A DNA stretch of 64,000 nucleotides from Dermacentor variabilis. Taxonomy: Eukaryota > Arthropoda > Arachnida > Ixodida > Ixodidae. Of this stretch, positions 54,849 to 64,000 are shown piece by piece (position 1 is the first letter of the stretch; the number at the start of each line of letters is the position of its first letter). The stretch covers positions 216,301,648-216,365,647 of the forward strand of contig NC_134568.1 in the NCBI RefSeq assembly GCF_050947875.1, written 5' to 3'. Made by a program: the position numbers and the translations under genes. The notes under the pieces were generated by a model. That model was given only the letters and a program-made list of their open reading frames with translations. It searched no databases and was not told the origin of the DNA.

Positions 54849-55370
54849 GATATTAAGGGCACACTGAAATCTGATGTTTTTCTTTTTTGTGCGCAGGATT
54901 GCCAATTCGGCTCATTTAGAAGTGTATATTTACTTTCTTGAACGCATCGGTTTTGACTTTTCTCTACAAGTGGGTCGCTTCTCGGTCTGTTTATTATTGC
55001 GCTTTTATTTTTTGCCACGAACCTGTCTTTAGAGTATGTATACACTCGCATGAAAAATAAAACCGTCCCCAGTGGCGTAGTAAAGGGGGGGGGGGATAGA
55101 GGCCGTGGGCCCCCAGTGCCAGATGCCAGGTGGGGGGGGGGGTGCCATATATGTCTGAAGACCCCCCTCTTTACGCCAGCTTGACTGGGCGTAAATGGCA
55201 GCGGAACATTTCATGTGAGGGGCACTGATGCGGCATGCGCTTATGGTTTGTGTGTCGTCAGTATGTATACAGTGTTCCATTTATCAGTTTTGTATCGTTT
55301 GTATTAGTTCTTTATCAGTTTCGCGGTGTTGAATAAGAACACTGTCTCCTAGTCATAGCCAACCATCTCT
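54849..55370. other. Foreign segment between the EN and RT of the LINE
   Basis: About 520 bases with two runs of G (55086-55095 and 55131-55142) and a C-rich partner, resembling the head of the repeat at 19605. It replaces the N-terminal RT region of the LINE. Confidence 0.45.
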
Positions 55371-56478
55371 TTGTCATTTTGTTGTTGTCACGGTGGTGGC
55401 CCACAGGGAGGGGTATTGAGCCCTATTCTCTTTAACCTAACTATGGTTGGCCTTGCTGAAATATTACGCAAAACAATTCATATATCAATGTGCGCTGATG
55501 ATATTTGTCTTTGGTCTTCTGCGGTGACTCGTCTTCAAGTGCGCGCAAGAATTCAGTGGGCAGCCACCCGAACTTGTTCGTATCTCTGCAAACAAGGCCT
55601 TAGTGTGTCCATCGAAAAATGCGCGTTAATCGCGTTTACTTGCAGAAACATGGCACCGTATCCTGTTTCTCTCAATAGCCAGGGTATCAAATACCAAAAG
55701 TATCACCGCTTCTTAGGTGTGATAATTGACGGGGACCTTTCATGGAGCCCCCGCTGCATCTACCTGAAGCGGAGACTAATTTCGATTGTATACATAGGGA
55801 GGTTCCTGTGCGGAAAAACCTGGGGCACGTCGGTACGGTCCATGCTGCCGCTATACAGAGCACTGTTTCTGGGCTTTTTACGGTACAGCTTGCCGGTTTT
55901 GGCGAACACATGTAAAACAAACATTCGTACCTTCGAAAGTTTGCAAGGCCAGGCGACATGTCTTGGACTACCACGATGCGCCTCGACTCACGTAACAATC
56001 ATGATTGCTAGGGACTACATGGTTCCAACATATATAGCGATTGACAACCTTAGAGCACACATTCCCCAGTCACTATATTGCTGCTTTGCCAGCCCAAAGA
56101 CCTCAACCCACATTTTCCAAACTTGTTGCGACACATCAAGTATACCTTTCGTCGGGCTTTACCCAGCAGCAAGACAACTACCCCTCTGGTGCCTACGACA
56201 GCCACAAGTACGCCTCACGATCCCGGGAATTACGAAGAAGACCCGTCAATCAACAGTGGCTCTACGTCAGTTCAAACTGTCATTACTGAAAGAGACATAT
56301 TAACAAAGCACGCAGATTTACACTAATGGATCTGTCTCAGCCACCAGCTCCACAAGCGCTGCTATCATCCCGGCCTTACAAGTCACAATTACGTTCAAAG
56401 TGTCCCGTATAACGACCTCTACGGAAACAGAACTTGCCGCTCTACGTGCCGCTGTTAATCCTACATTGAGGCTGCGGA
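55371..56478 (+). pseudogene. RT and start of RNase H of the second I-group-like LINE
   Basis: GGGPQGGVLSPILFNLTMVG (motif 4) leads to the catalytic box ISMCADDICLW (CADD variant of YADD, both Asp intact). The sequence continues QGLSVSIEKCALIAFT, YHRFLGVIIDGDLSWSPRCI and the thumb (YRALFLGFLRYSLPVL, FESLQGQATCLGLPRCASTH), open for 310 codons to a stop at 56303. In another frame, TNGSVSATSSTSAAIIPALQ and ETELAALRAAVN form the start of RNase H, with Asn at the first catalytic Asp (TDGS expected). The Ruka-like SINE at 56482 cuts it there. Confidence 0.82.
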
Positions 56479-56481
56479 TCA

Positions 56482-56595
56482 CCCGCCGTGGTTGCTCAGT
56501 GGCTATGGTGTTGGGCTGCTGAGCGCGAGGTCGCGGGATCGAATCCCGCCCACGGCGGCCGCATTTCGATGGAGGCGAAATGCGAAAACACCCGT
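56482..56595 (+). mobile_element. Ruka-like SINE, copy 3, 5' half
   Basis: CCCGCCGTGGTTGCTCAGTG start with intact box A, and box B GGGATCGAATCCC. The body stops after GCGAAAACACCCGT where the LTR fragment begins. Best-preserved 5' end of the five copies. Confidence 0.88.
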
Positions 56596-57097
56596 TGTTA
56601 GGATCAGCCTGCAGCTATTTCAGCCCGCTGCAGGTGCGTCGATCCACCCGCGGTGGCGCCCTTCAGAGAACCAGCGAGTACAGCGCTAACCAACCGTGAA
56701 CTTCCTTTGGAGAACTTCACTACGGCGGCGTTCATCCACCAAGCGCCTCGTTCGGAGAACAGGAGAAAGGCAGCTCTGGAATATTAGAGGCGCCGGCTGT
56801 GGTCGGGCGTGACCAGCTGACTATGGGGACGCAGGACAATTGATACCACGACGACTGCGCTGAAAAGGTCGTCTGCCCTCGAGAGTGCACTGAAACCCGT
56901 GCGGCACGTGTGTGTGAGCCCTCCTCCTCCAAAAGGCGGGAAGTCTACTATGACGTCGAACGATGACGTCGAATGGAGTGGTTATCGGCTGCTAGCGAGT
57001 GCTCGTTGTCGTGCTCGAAATGTACTCGTGAGCTGTGTGCTCGTTTGCTGTATGCTTTGTCTTTCTGGCTCCATTTGGGAGTCACGCAAGGTCCAAG
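56596..57097 (+). repeat. Truncated LTR inserted in SINE copy 3
   Basis: Starts TGTTAGGATCAGCCTGCAGC directly after the SINE sequence and shares GTGTGTGAGCCCTCC with the solo LTR at 34565. It ends without a normal LTR 3' terminus where CR1-like sequence starts, so it is broken. Confidence 0.55.
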
Positions 57098-57149
57098 ATG
57101 TTTGACGAATCACGTACGACGCGTGTGGGTTCTTTTACTAACTGGATGA

Positions 57150-57700
57150 GATTTAAATTTATGCAGACGTCAAGGAAGTTAGTTATTTCTTTATGCTATT
57201 TGGTGTTAAGTTCTGCCAGTCAATAGCCGGGAAGTTAAAATCGCCAAAAAAAAGAATGCGCGCTTTGGGATGTGTAGCAGTAAGTTGATTTAGGCTATCA
57301 TTTAGGTTATAAGAAAAACTTGGATTGCTGTGGGAAGGTCTGTAGCAGACACCTAGTATGACGGTTTGAGGTGCGGAACGGCAGATAACCCGTAGTATTT
57401 CAAGCTCTGAATAGATGCTAATAACATAACCAGCGAATTGCTGGTTAATGGCAATTAGAACACCTCCTCCTCTGGAGCCCTCGCGGTCCTTGCGGAAAAC
57501 ATTAAAATTAGGTAGATCGACAAGAACGTCAGTATCAGTGACGTCATCTGTTAGCCACGTTTCAGCTAGTATGAGTCTGTTGCTGGTAGATGATGAAACA
57601 AGATTACAGATATGTCCGCGCTTGGGGAGGAAACTGCGTATGTTCGTGAAAATAATAGAAAAAGAAAGATTTGGAAGTTTACCACGAGGGCTGCTACAAG
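57150..57700 (-). pseudogene. CR1-like endonuclease N-part (second element)
   Basis: Minus-strand reading from about 57590: LILAETWLTDDVTD (catalytic Glu), LPNFNVFRKDREGSRGGGVL, AINQQFAGYVISIYSE, QTVILGVCYRPSHSNPSFSY, then after a slip at an A-run GDFNFPAIDW (GDFN). The remaining endonuclease and RT are absent. The stretch from the ORF1 stop to LILAETW (about 57700-57600) is its start. Confidence 0.75.
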
Positions 57701-57745
57701 GAAGTTCAGTTACATGACGATGAACCGTATGCTATGAGATTTCTT

Positions 57746-58405
57746 TTACTGTCTGCCATGACTCGTCGAATGCGTACCGGCTATAGAACCGATGAACCAT
57801 GTTTTGTAGCGCAAGGAAAATGTTGTGGTTTTAGTTTTGGCACATCTAACGAGATGCTTTCGCGCATCTCGGACAGAGCGTGAAAAATCCTCCCCAATGC
57901 TGTAATCAGTCCCTTTTAACTTATGGCCATTAGAAAGGATTAGCTCATTGGTTTTAAAAAATGTAAAGTTGACTATTATTGGGCGAGGGCGCTCAGAAGA
58001 ATGGCACCCAAGACGGTGAGCCCGTTCAATTTCTTTAGGGTCAATACTTAGATCTATGTGATCACGGCAGAGGCGGAGGACTGTTTTTTCAGATAGGGCG
58101 AATTTTTCCGATACATTGTTATCTGTGATTTTATTGCTACGTCGCGAGCGATTTACGGCGTCATCCAGGTGGGCTTCTATTCCTCTGATTTCTTTGGCTG
58201 TTTGGGTGATGTTAGTGCAGATCGTTTCCATGTCGGTGCGTAATGTTACCAGATCTTGATAGTGAGTTTATAGGTCGGATGATCCGTTACTTAGGTCAGA
58301 TATAGCCCGTTGGGTAGTTGTTAGGTGGTTTCTAAAACCTTGAACCTCGGTGAGTAGTTGTGACTGACCATCAGACAGCTTCTTTAGTTCCGTGAGTACC
58401 GTGTC
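57746..58405 (-). pseudogene. CR1-like ORF1 protein, second element
   Basis: After the 2A-like motif: LTELKKLSDGQSQLLTEVQ (coiled coil), a stop near 58268, then METICTNITQTAKEIRGIEA, HLDDAVNRSRRSNKI (RRM start), IDPKEIERAHRLGCHSSERP and KLKGTDYSIGEDFSRSVRDA (C-terminal domain). Same order as the ORF1 at 48920. RNA-binding LINE protein, decayed. Confidence 0.75.
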
Positions 58406-58447
58406 GGCACCTAGGTTTGACTCGACATCGCCAGCCAACAACAACAA
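58406..58447 (-). other. 2A-like motif in the second CR1-like ORF1
   Basis: Encodes LLLLAGDVESNLGA: the Leu stretch and D-V-E-S-N of a 2A peptide. The N-P-G-P end reads N-L-G-A, so it is decayed. Position relative to leader and coiled coil equals that of the first element. Confidence 0.6.
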
Positions 58448-58472
58448 GGTACGTACTACATCAGCACATTCA

Positions 58473-58925
58473 TTAACAATGGAAATGCAGCACTGTGGGC
58501 TCGGTAGCTGTAGGAGACCGGAGTCGCTTCATTTTTTTTTTTTTTGTGTGTGTGAGAAGGCAATACTGGTTACAGACCTGCGCAGCGAAGGCGAACGGGT
58601 TTGATGACTGCATCGTGGCACAGCCACCGAGCCCACAGAGTGCCGCGCGTGGGTGATGCTGCTTTAAGGTCGCCTGTTCGGTTGTTGCCGATGATGGTAA
58701 GGGAATCCGGGGGCCGTTGAGGACCAGTAGCGGTGGTGCTGCCGGACTGTCCGAAGCTGTAGACAGCTGACAAGAGCCGGCGGTACACTCGAAGCGAAGT
58801 GGTTGGCTGGGAGCCGTGGCATCGGAAGCGGTGGGAACCAGGTTCAGGAACAGTATCTGGATGATGAGCGGGGCAGACACCTGGGCAGCGAAGGCGAACG
58901 GGTTCGATGACTGCATCGTACGCAT
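58473..58925 (-). pseudogene. Leader of the second CR1-like ORF1, with duplicated start
   Basis: Open frame MRTMQSSNPFAFAAQVSAPL then IIQILFLNLVPTASD, a hydrophobic signal-like segment. The MQSSNPFAFAAQV start recurs 101 codons later followed by CNQYCLLTHTKKKK. The offset between the DNA copies (about 58583 and 58886) is 303 nt. The last copy ends one frame away from the 2A-like motif, near a run of T at 58532-58545, so a frameshift separates them. Both copies are followed by AG/GT. Confidence 0.55.
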
Positions 58926-59724
58926 GCAACTTTGTACGCATATTATCGATACCCTTTGCGCTTATTAACTGTAGAAAATATCTGCGTTCAGAAGCTGTGC
59001 CTTAGCGCGACGCGCGGTGGTGGGGAGAAGGGTGCACAGGAACCAGAAATGCTGCTGTGTTGCTGTTGCGGAACTCTGCTTCGCTAACGTTTGGGTTTCG
59101 TTTCATTACATTTCATTTTATTTCCTTAAAGACCCTGTAGTCGGGGTATTACATAAGGGGGTGGGGATACAACATATACAAACAATTGTTACAATGCATA
59201 CAACTCTGTAAATAAAAAGTTACATCTTGAACAAATTGTGAAGAGTAGGTGACGGCAGCGACTTGATGAGGTAGGGAATTTCAGTCTTTAACTGCTACGT
59301 TGAAAAACGCGGCTGAAAATGTATTTTTGCGTGTATATGGTTGTGCTACCTGCAGGTCATGGCCAATGCGTTGTGACCGGCGCGTTGTAGGGACAGTGTA
59401 TGGTGGGTGATTAAGCGTCAAATAGTAGAACCTGTGAAAGTGGGAGAGGGTGGAAATGCGGCGACCAAAGAATAGAAGCGATAAGGAACATCATTTTTTT
59501 TCAAGTACGATATGCTGATAAATATACCTGGTGGCGCGATTTTGAACTGCCTCGAGGGCTTTGGCGAGATATGCTTGATGCGGATCTCAGATGGAAAATG
59601 CGTACCCAAGTTTTGTTCTTACCAATGATTTATAAGCTTAACAGTTTTACATGCAATGGAGCGAAGCGAAAATGACGTTTTAGAAATTTCAATGTTTCGT
59701 TAGACGATGAAATTACATTAGTAA

Positions 59725-59957
59725 AAAAAATTGTGGGGTTTTACGTGCCAAAACCACTTTCTGATTATGAGGCACGCCGTAGTGGAGGACTCCGGAAATT
59801 TTGACCAGGTGGGGTTCTTTGAAGTGCACCTAAATCTTAGCACACGGGTGTTTTCGCATTTTGCCCCCATCGAAATGCGGTCGCCGTGGTCGGTATTCGA
59901 CCCCGCGACCTCGTGCTCAGCAGCCTAACACCATAGCCACTGAGCAACCACGGCGGG
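59725..59957 (-). mobile_element. Ruka-like SINE, copy 4, with 17-bp TSD
   Basis: Complete-looking minus-strand copy with box A/B and the A-rich 3' end (TTTT complement at 59724-59731). The duplications TGAAATTACATTAGTAA (59708-59724) and TGAAACAACATTAGTAA (59958-59974) differ at two bases. It interrupts the third CR1-like LINE. Confidence 0.9.
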
Positions 59958-59962
59958 TGAAA

Positions 59963-60506
59963 CAACATTAGTAACATGCGCGTTCCAGGTTAGGTCATTA
60001 GCCAAGGTGACACCTAAGTATCTATAATATTCTACTAATTCCACGATGACGTTACCAATCTGATCAGAAAAGCGAAGCGGGCGGTGACGACGGGTAAATG
60101 AAACAAGTGAGCATTTATTAGGCTTGAGTGTCATCAGCCAAAGATCACACCATTCTTGTACGTAGTTAAGGTTAAATTGAAGAGCTGCTTGGTCCGTGAT
60201 GATATTGACTGCGCGGTAAACAACGCAGTCATTCGCAAACGTACGCATATGGCAGGACACGTGCAAGGGTAAGTCGTCAATGTAAACTAAGAAAAGAAGG
60301 GGGCCGAGGACGGACCCCTGTGGTACGCCTGGTGTGACGGATGCAATGTTAGGAGAGTGGTTGTTAAATGTGACATACTGCGAGCGGTTAGTTAAACATT
60401 GCTCAAGCCATTTTAGGATGTCAGCATGAAAATGAGAAAGCTTGAGTAATACGCGCTGATGAGATATTTTGTCAAACGCTTTCGCGTGATCCGTCCGCGA
60501 TCGCAC
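59963..60506 (-). pseudogene. CR1-like RT core, third element
   Basis: DHAKAFDKISHQRVLLKLSH (motif 3, catalytic Asp), [37 protein letters not shown], then IDDLPLHVSCHMRTFANDCV where FADD has become FAND. LNYVQEWCDLWLMTLKPNKC, RYLGVTLANDLTWNAHV follow. The frame is open but the second catalytic Asp is lost, so it would be inactive. Confidence 0.85.
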
Positions 60507-60576
60507 AAGTCTGCCGGTTTATTTTTTTTTCAGTTTCCTTTTTTTATTATTTATTGTGCTTTCGTGCTGTTCAATC

Positions 60577-60807
60577 GCCGCCGTGGCGCAGTGACTTTGA
60601 TGTTGCGTTGCTAAGCACGAGGGCGCAGGGTCGAATCCCAGCCGCGCTGGCCGCATTTCGATGGAGACGAAAAAAAAAAAAGCAGATCCATTGGGTGCAC
60701 ATTGAAGAATCGCACGTGGCAAAAATTAATTCGGAGTCCCCACACTACGCCGTGCCGCGAAACCATGTAGTGGTTTTGACACGTGAAACCACAGAATTTC
60801 ATTTTAA
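60577..60807 (+). mobile_element. Diverged Ruka-like SINE, copy 5, with TSD
   Basis: CGCCGCCGTGGCGCAGTGAC head, box B-like GGGTCGAATCCC, CATTTCGATGGAGACGAAA body and 3' part (CACTACGCCGTGCCGC). Flanked by TGTTCAATC on both sides (60568-60576 and 60808-60816). More diverged than the others, probably an older or different subfamily. Confidence 0.82.
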
Positions 60808-61189
60808 TGTTCAATCCCTGCACTGCATGCCGATAGCCAGTGGCGACAGTGTAGCGCTCTCATTTTCCTGCTCAAAACGGCACGTAAACTCACGACGCCC
60901 GATCATGCAAGGAGTTACTTTGCAAAAAATATTGCACTTTTCTTTTGACGCTGCGCGTACACACAGAGTACCGTTTATGTTTTTCCTTTTCTGAATGTTT
61001 CAATCTTTTTACCTGGCAAGCCCCTGCCCCGCCATTTTTTATGCGTATACAGATGGCCGGCCGGAACATGCTGTGGTTCACTTCCTTCCCTTGTCCAGTC
61101 TTTCTTTGAATATCTTTCTCCCTCGCTTTCGTTCTAAATATTAGCTCAAAATGACGCGGTATAACCTCAACTAAGGTTCACTAGTAACA
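60808..61189. other. No recognisable feature
   Basis: Short frames and T-rich runs only. Confidence 0.35.
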
Positions 61190-61568
61190 TATACAGTTCA
61201 CCAAGTCGCTTCTCGACAATCAGGAAATATTTGAAGCTGTCCGTCAGCGTACAACGTTCACCGACGATCCGTTTGGAAGGTTGGGCACGCACAGCGATAT
61301 AATGCTCTGGCAGTTCAAGGTGCATGCAATTGCCTCATTGCGAAAAAAGAAAGAAATGACGTATGTAAGGCAGCGAAGCAATGCGCTCCAAGAACTTGTT
61401 GCATCACAGTATAGAGAGGTGAGCAGAAAAGAGAAATCTGAAAGCGTCCCGATAAGTGCATTATGCTCCCAGCACATCGAGTCACGTCGTGACGCTTACA
61501 TAGCTAGAAGAAATCAACGTGTCTATAATCTACGAACGTTTTGTTCGGTCGGGAATGATGGTGCATGA
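61190..61568 (+). pseudogene. LINE ORF2 linker fragment (Tx1/L1-type?)
   Basis: Frame TKSLLDNQEIFEAVRQRTTF, then HSDIMLWQFKVHAIASLRKK and RSNALQELVASQYREVS, to a stop at 61566-61568. A short hydrophobic LLxDxxF helix, a W-x-F-K-x-x segment and a Lys/Arg-rich helix are typical of the stretch between endonuclease and RT in Tx1/L1-like LINEs. No RT motif is left. Weak identity; a host fragment is possible. Confidence 0.4.
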
Positions 61569-62161
61569 TTGTTCAACGTACACGTTTTTCTTGCACAGTT
61601 CGTGTACTTTCTTTTATTATGGGGTGGACAAACTGATAGCACAGGAAGAAGATTCTCACGAGGCCCGCTGTGCGTACTTATTGCAATGAAAATGGCTATA
61701 AACTCCCTTGGGCCGACAGCCACAACATGTTAACTAAAGTATCCACTACTTGGAAGACGGGGTGCCGCCTGCAGGACGGTGTCGAATAATCGGTAAGATA
61801 TTTAGCAGCGCAAACGGAAGCCGCGAAGAAAAGGACGCATGCAGAACGAACGACGGATAAGGAGTGAAACTTTGTTGCGGGTCAGCTGGTCCATTGCGAA
61901 ATGGGACTGAGATAAGGGCAGAAACACATGGCGAGAAAACATCGCATGCAGAGTTGAATGTCCGCCCTTGTCCTCGTCTGACGTGCGTCCGCGTAGTGCA
62001 GCTAATTCGGCTGTCGTCTCGGCGGATCAAGAGCGCGTTTTCTTACCCTTGTCCCATCACTTAGCACTAGGTAACACTGCTTTATGTTTCAAATTACCTT
62101 GCGGTCCTATGTTTGAACCACGTAGGTGACGACCTTCAAACGTGTTAAAGCGCACACAATA
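61569..62161. other. No recognisable feature
   Basis: Mixed spacer before the THAP-bearing repeat. Confidence 0.35.
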
Positions 62162-63537
62162 TATTGGCCTCGAGCTCCACCACTGGAAAAGCTGGCGCCA
62201 CCATCGGCGTGACGTGCTAGGAGGCATCACGTGGCCGCGCTGGCTGCTTCGGGCGCGCCGAAGCGAGCTGAAAACGAGTTTAAATTCCCTCGTAATTCCC
62301 TCGCGGTCGTCATTTAGTGGCGAAATTTTCCCGCTTCGAGTGTCTCCTTTACAACGCTTGAAAGCACTACAATAGGTAGTGGCTGCCTTTGAAGGCGCGC
62401 AACATGGTAGGCTACTGCTCGGTGCCGCAGGGTCGGACGCTCGTAACGGAGGCCGGTGTCAGCCTTATTCACACGTAGCCGCAGGACAAGAAGCTGCGTG
62501 AAGCTTGGCTCGCGAAACATAAAACCGGCAAACAGTCATCGGCTACAACTCGGGTATGCAGCAAGCACAGACGCGAGGAAGATATCTGCTACGGCGCCCG
62601 GTTTGCGATGTTCTGAAAACGCGCACTGAGACGCTCGCCCGAGTCCGCTGCCCGACTAATGTCATGACGGTTTGGTCTATGAACTTGTCGATGCTATAGA
62701 TACTGGCAAGTTCAGTGGAGTGGAAAGGCAGCGGTAAGAAGCACATTTAAATGAAGCATGGCATATGGTCATGTTTGTGTTATGAATTAATGCACCGGAT
62801 TACAAAAAAGGAGCAGCGGGAAATTGCACGCTGAGAACACTGATAAACATACAGTGCGACGCAACTGGAGAAATAGTATTGAAAGGTCAAAGAATTTAGA
62901 AGAAAGAAAAGATTGAATCGTCGCGACGGCACATTAGTCCCCGTAGGCGTCGAAGTTTCTACAATGAAATTATTTTTGAACAGCTCTGATAGCGCCTACG
63001 CAACAATGGTTGCTTGTATACTGTCAAATGCTCATATTCTGCGGCCTAAAGCTCATGGCACGGTGCGAAAACGCGCGCGCGGAGAAAGCGAAACAGTGCG
63101 CGGACAAGCATGCAGGCGCGCAGTCGGTCGCTGCATTGAGGCTTCGTTCTATTACGCTCCATTTAGTTATACAAACGCTATAAGAACATATTTCACATAG
63201 TTTGCTCTCAGCGTTTACCTACCTTTCACGCAAGAAGCCGGTTCGGGAGACTCCATCGCGGCGACCGCGCGCAGTGGTGTTCACTGTACGTATTCGGCAA
63301 AGAGATAGCGTCTGTAAACGATTGTGTGCTTTCAGTTTGCCCAAAATTATTATTTAGACAGTAAGAAACTTCTCTCATTTCGAAAGCACTTACAGAAATG
63401 TCCGGGAGAGCTCGCGCGTGGTGTTTTCAGTGAGCGCTGACAGCAAAACCTATGAGGAGCGCGCCACGTGATCCCTCATACTACGCCAACGAGGCGCTTC
63501 CGATAGATGGCGACTCCGTAACTCCTCGCAGCCAATA
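62162..63537 (+). repeat. 1.38-kb two-copy repeat (copy B) carrying a THAP remnant
   Basis: Same orientation as 11698-13080 and of almost the same length (1376 against 1383). Ends at ATTGGC and GCCAAT with different flanks (TATAT..., ATCTGG...). The frame at 62913-63200 parallels the 12507-12743 frame. Confidence 0.75.
62404..62616 (+). pseudogene. THAP zinc-finger domain, copy B, with one internal stop
   Basis: MVGYCSVPQGRTLVTEAGVS, LIHT, a TAG at codon 25 where a hydrophobic/aromatic residue is normal, then PQDKKLREAWLAKHKTGKQS and TTRVCSKHRREEDICYGARF to a TGA at 62614. Cys-x-x-His (VCSKH) and Trp (REAW) are conserved, but the second Cys of the C2 pair reads Gly10 as in copy A. Better preserved than copy A. 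The two mutations shared by both copies suggest the THAP was already broken before duplication. Confidence 0.7.
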
Positions 63538-64000
63538 TCTGGTATGAGCATTGCCGCTTGCTCGCCGGCTATCGCAAGTGGTGCGCGAACGGCGCGAAGA
63601 CAGTCGCAGGAAATCCATGGAGGAGTGATGGGGCCTGTCGCTTCTCCTGCATGACTGCGATGCGACTGTTTTTACTTGCAGTTCGGGAAGTCGTTGCGAC
63701 GCTTCGGTAAAAACGAGTCGTTGCGAAAGCCAAGCGTGAGAACGTCTACCGCCGTTAAGAAGGTAATATTTATAAAATCTAGATGCGAAAGCGTCAAATG
63801 CCCCCTGAGCGAAAAAGCCGGCAGCGTCTGTAGCAGCGAAGAGACGCTGACTTCCCCCATCCACAGCGAGGCCACGCTGGATCGCGCTTGCTGGCTCGGG
63901 CAGCACGTACTGCTGCAGAGTCTGAAGCATCTACATCGTCGGCGGCCACAACCTCGGCGAACGTGGCCGTCCACGCCAGCACACCGCAGACGAAGTAAGG
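63538..64000. other. No recognisable feature at the right end
   Basis: Overlapping minus-strand frames (149 and 100 codons) run to the window end. No motif recognised; a gene continuing to the right cannot be excluded. Confidence 0.3.

Larger units (their letters stand above)
57098..58945 (-). mobile_element. Second CR1-like LINE, 5' half only
   Basis: On the minus strand: duplicated leader (58925-58473), 2A-like motif (58447-58406), ORF1 coiled coil/RRM/CTD (58400-57746) and the first half of the endonuclease (57700-57150), then truncation at about 57098. A different subfamily from the copy at 45882: proteins align in layout and motifs, not closely in sequence. Confidence 0.8.
59095..60506 (-). 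mobile_element. Third CR1-like LINE, 5'-truncated 3' part
   Basis: The RT core (60506-59963) is followed, after SINE copy 4, by the 3' part and a 3' end near 59160-59100 (GTATTACATAAGGGG complement, then an ATGAAAT-type tail). Truncated at the RT motif 3 position. SINE copy 5 lies next to the truncation. Confidence 0.8.

Noticed and set aside
1..64000. CRISPR arrays, bacterial operons, rRNA
   Set aside because: No regularly spaced repeats with unique spacers, no operon-like gene packing and no rRNA-like stretch were seen; the content is eukaryotic.

Overview
This window looks like a repeat-dense piece of a hard-tick (Ixodidae) nuclear genome, probably a metastriate genus. Five copies of a tRNA-derived SINE resembling the tick SINE Ruka are present, four with target-site duplications (TSDs). 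Around them are degraded non-LTR elements of several clades, Gypsy-type LTR elements and solo LTRs, a Penelope-like GIY-YIG fragment, a mariner fragment, and several TIR elements and MITEs. No intact host protein-coding gene, rRNA or stand-alone tRNA gene was recognised. Clade names rest on motif recognition by eye, because no database search could be run.

Layout. 1-7090 is AT-rich, almost free of repeats and without a convincing ORF. It ends in a good polyadenylation signal and may be the long 3' UTR of a + strand gene lying upstream. 7681-19316 is bounded by a perfect 27-bp inverted repeat with TA on both sides, and is filled with nested insertions: two LINE copies with (ATCC)n tails, a SINE, and an I-type LINE with gag, endonuclease, RT and RNase H. 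A THAP-bearing 1.38-kb repeat sits against that LINE's 5' end. 19605-20860 is a G-tract repeat split by a TTAA MITE. 22068-26617 is a defective minus-strand LTR element with both LTRs and an ATAT TSD. It is followed by the GIY-YIG fragment and a truncated mariner.

29890-33443 is a TIR element with perfect 42-bp ends, carrying a nested Kolobok-like element with a THAP domain. 33665-41257 holds a Gypsy RNase H relic, a solo LTR, an RTE-type LINE cut by a solo LTR and by a second insertion, and a MITE. 41262-45881 is mostly unrecognised sequence with repeat units and another MITE. 45882-50835 is a nearly full-length CR1-like LINE on the minus strand. Its ORF1 begins with a signal-peptide-like leader followed by a 2A-like motif, and is split by a solo LTR. 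50967-52553 has a strong hairpin and two palindromic MITEs. 54249-61568 is a further set of LINE relics, including a second CR1-like copy with its own 2A-like motif. 62162-63537 is the second copy of the THAP-bearing repeat.

The most interesting signal is the pair of 2A-like ribosome-skipping motifs at the N-termini of two different CR1-like elements. Both follow a leader that contains a duplicated cassette whose period is a whole number of codons (294 and 303 nt). The second is the concentration of THAP zinc-finger remnants (four loci) on DNA-element-like repeats. Nearly every coding region is decayed, so most function statements describe the ancestral family and not the present copy.
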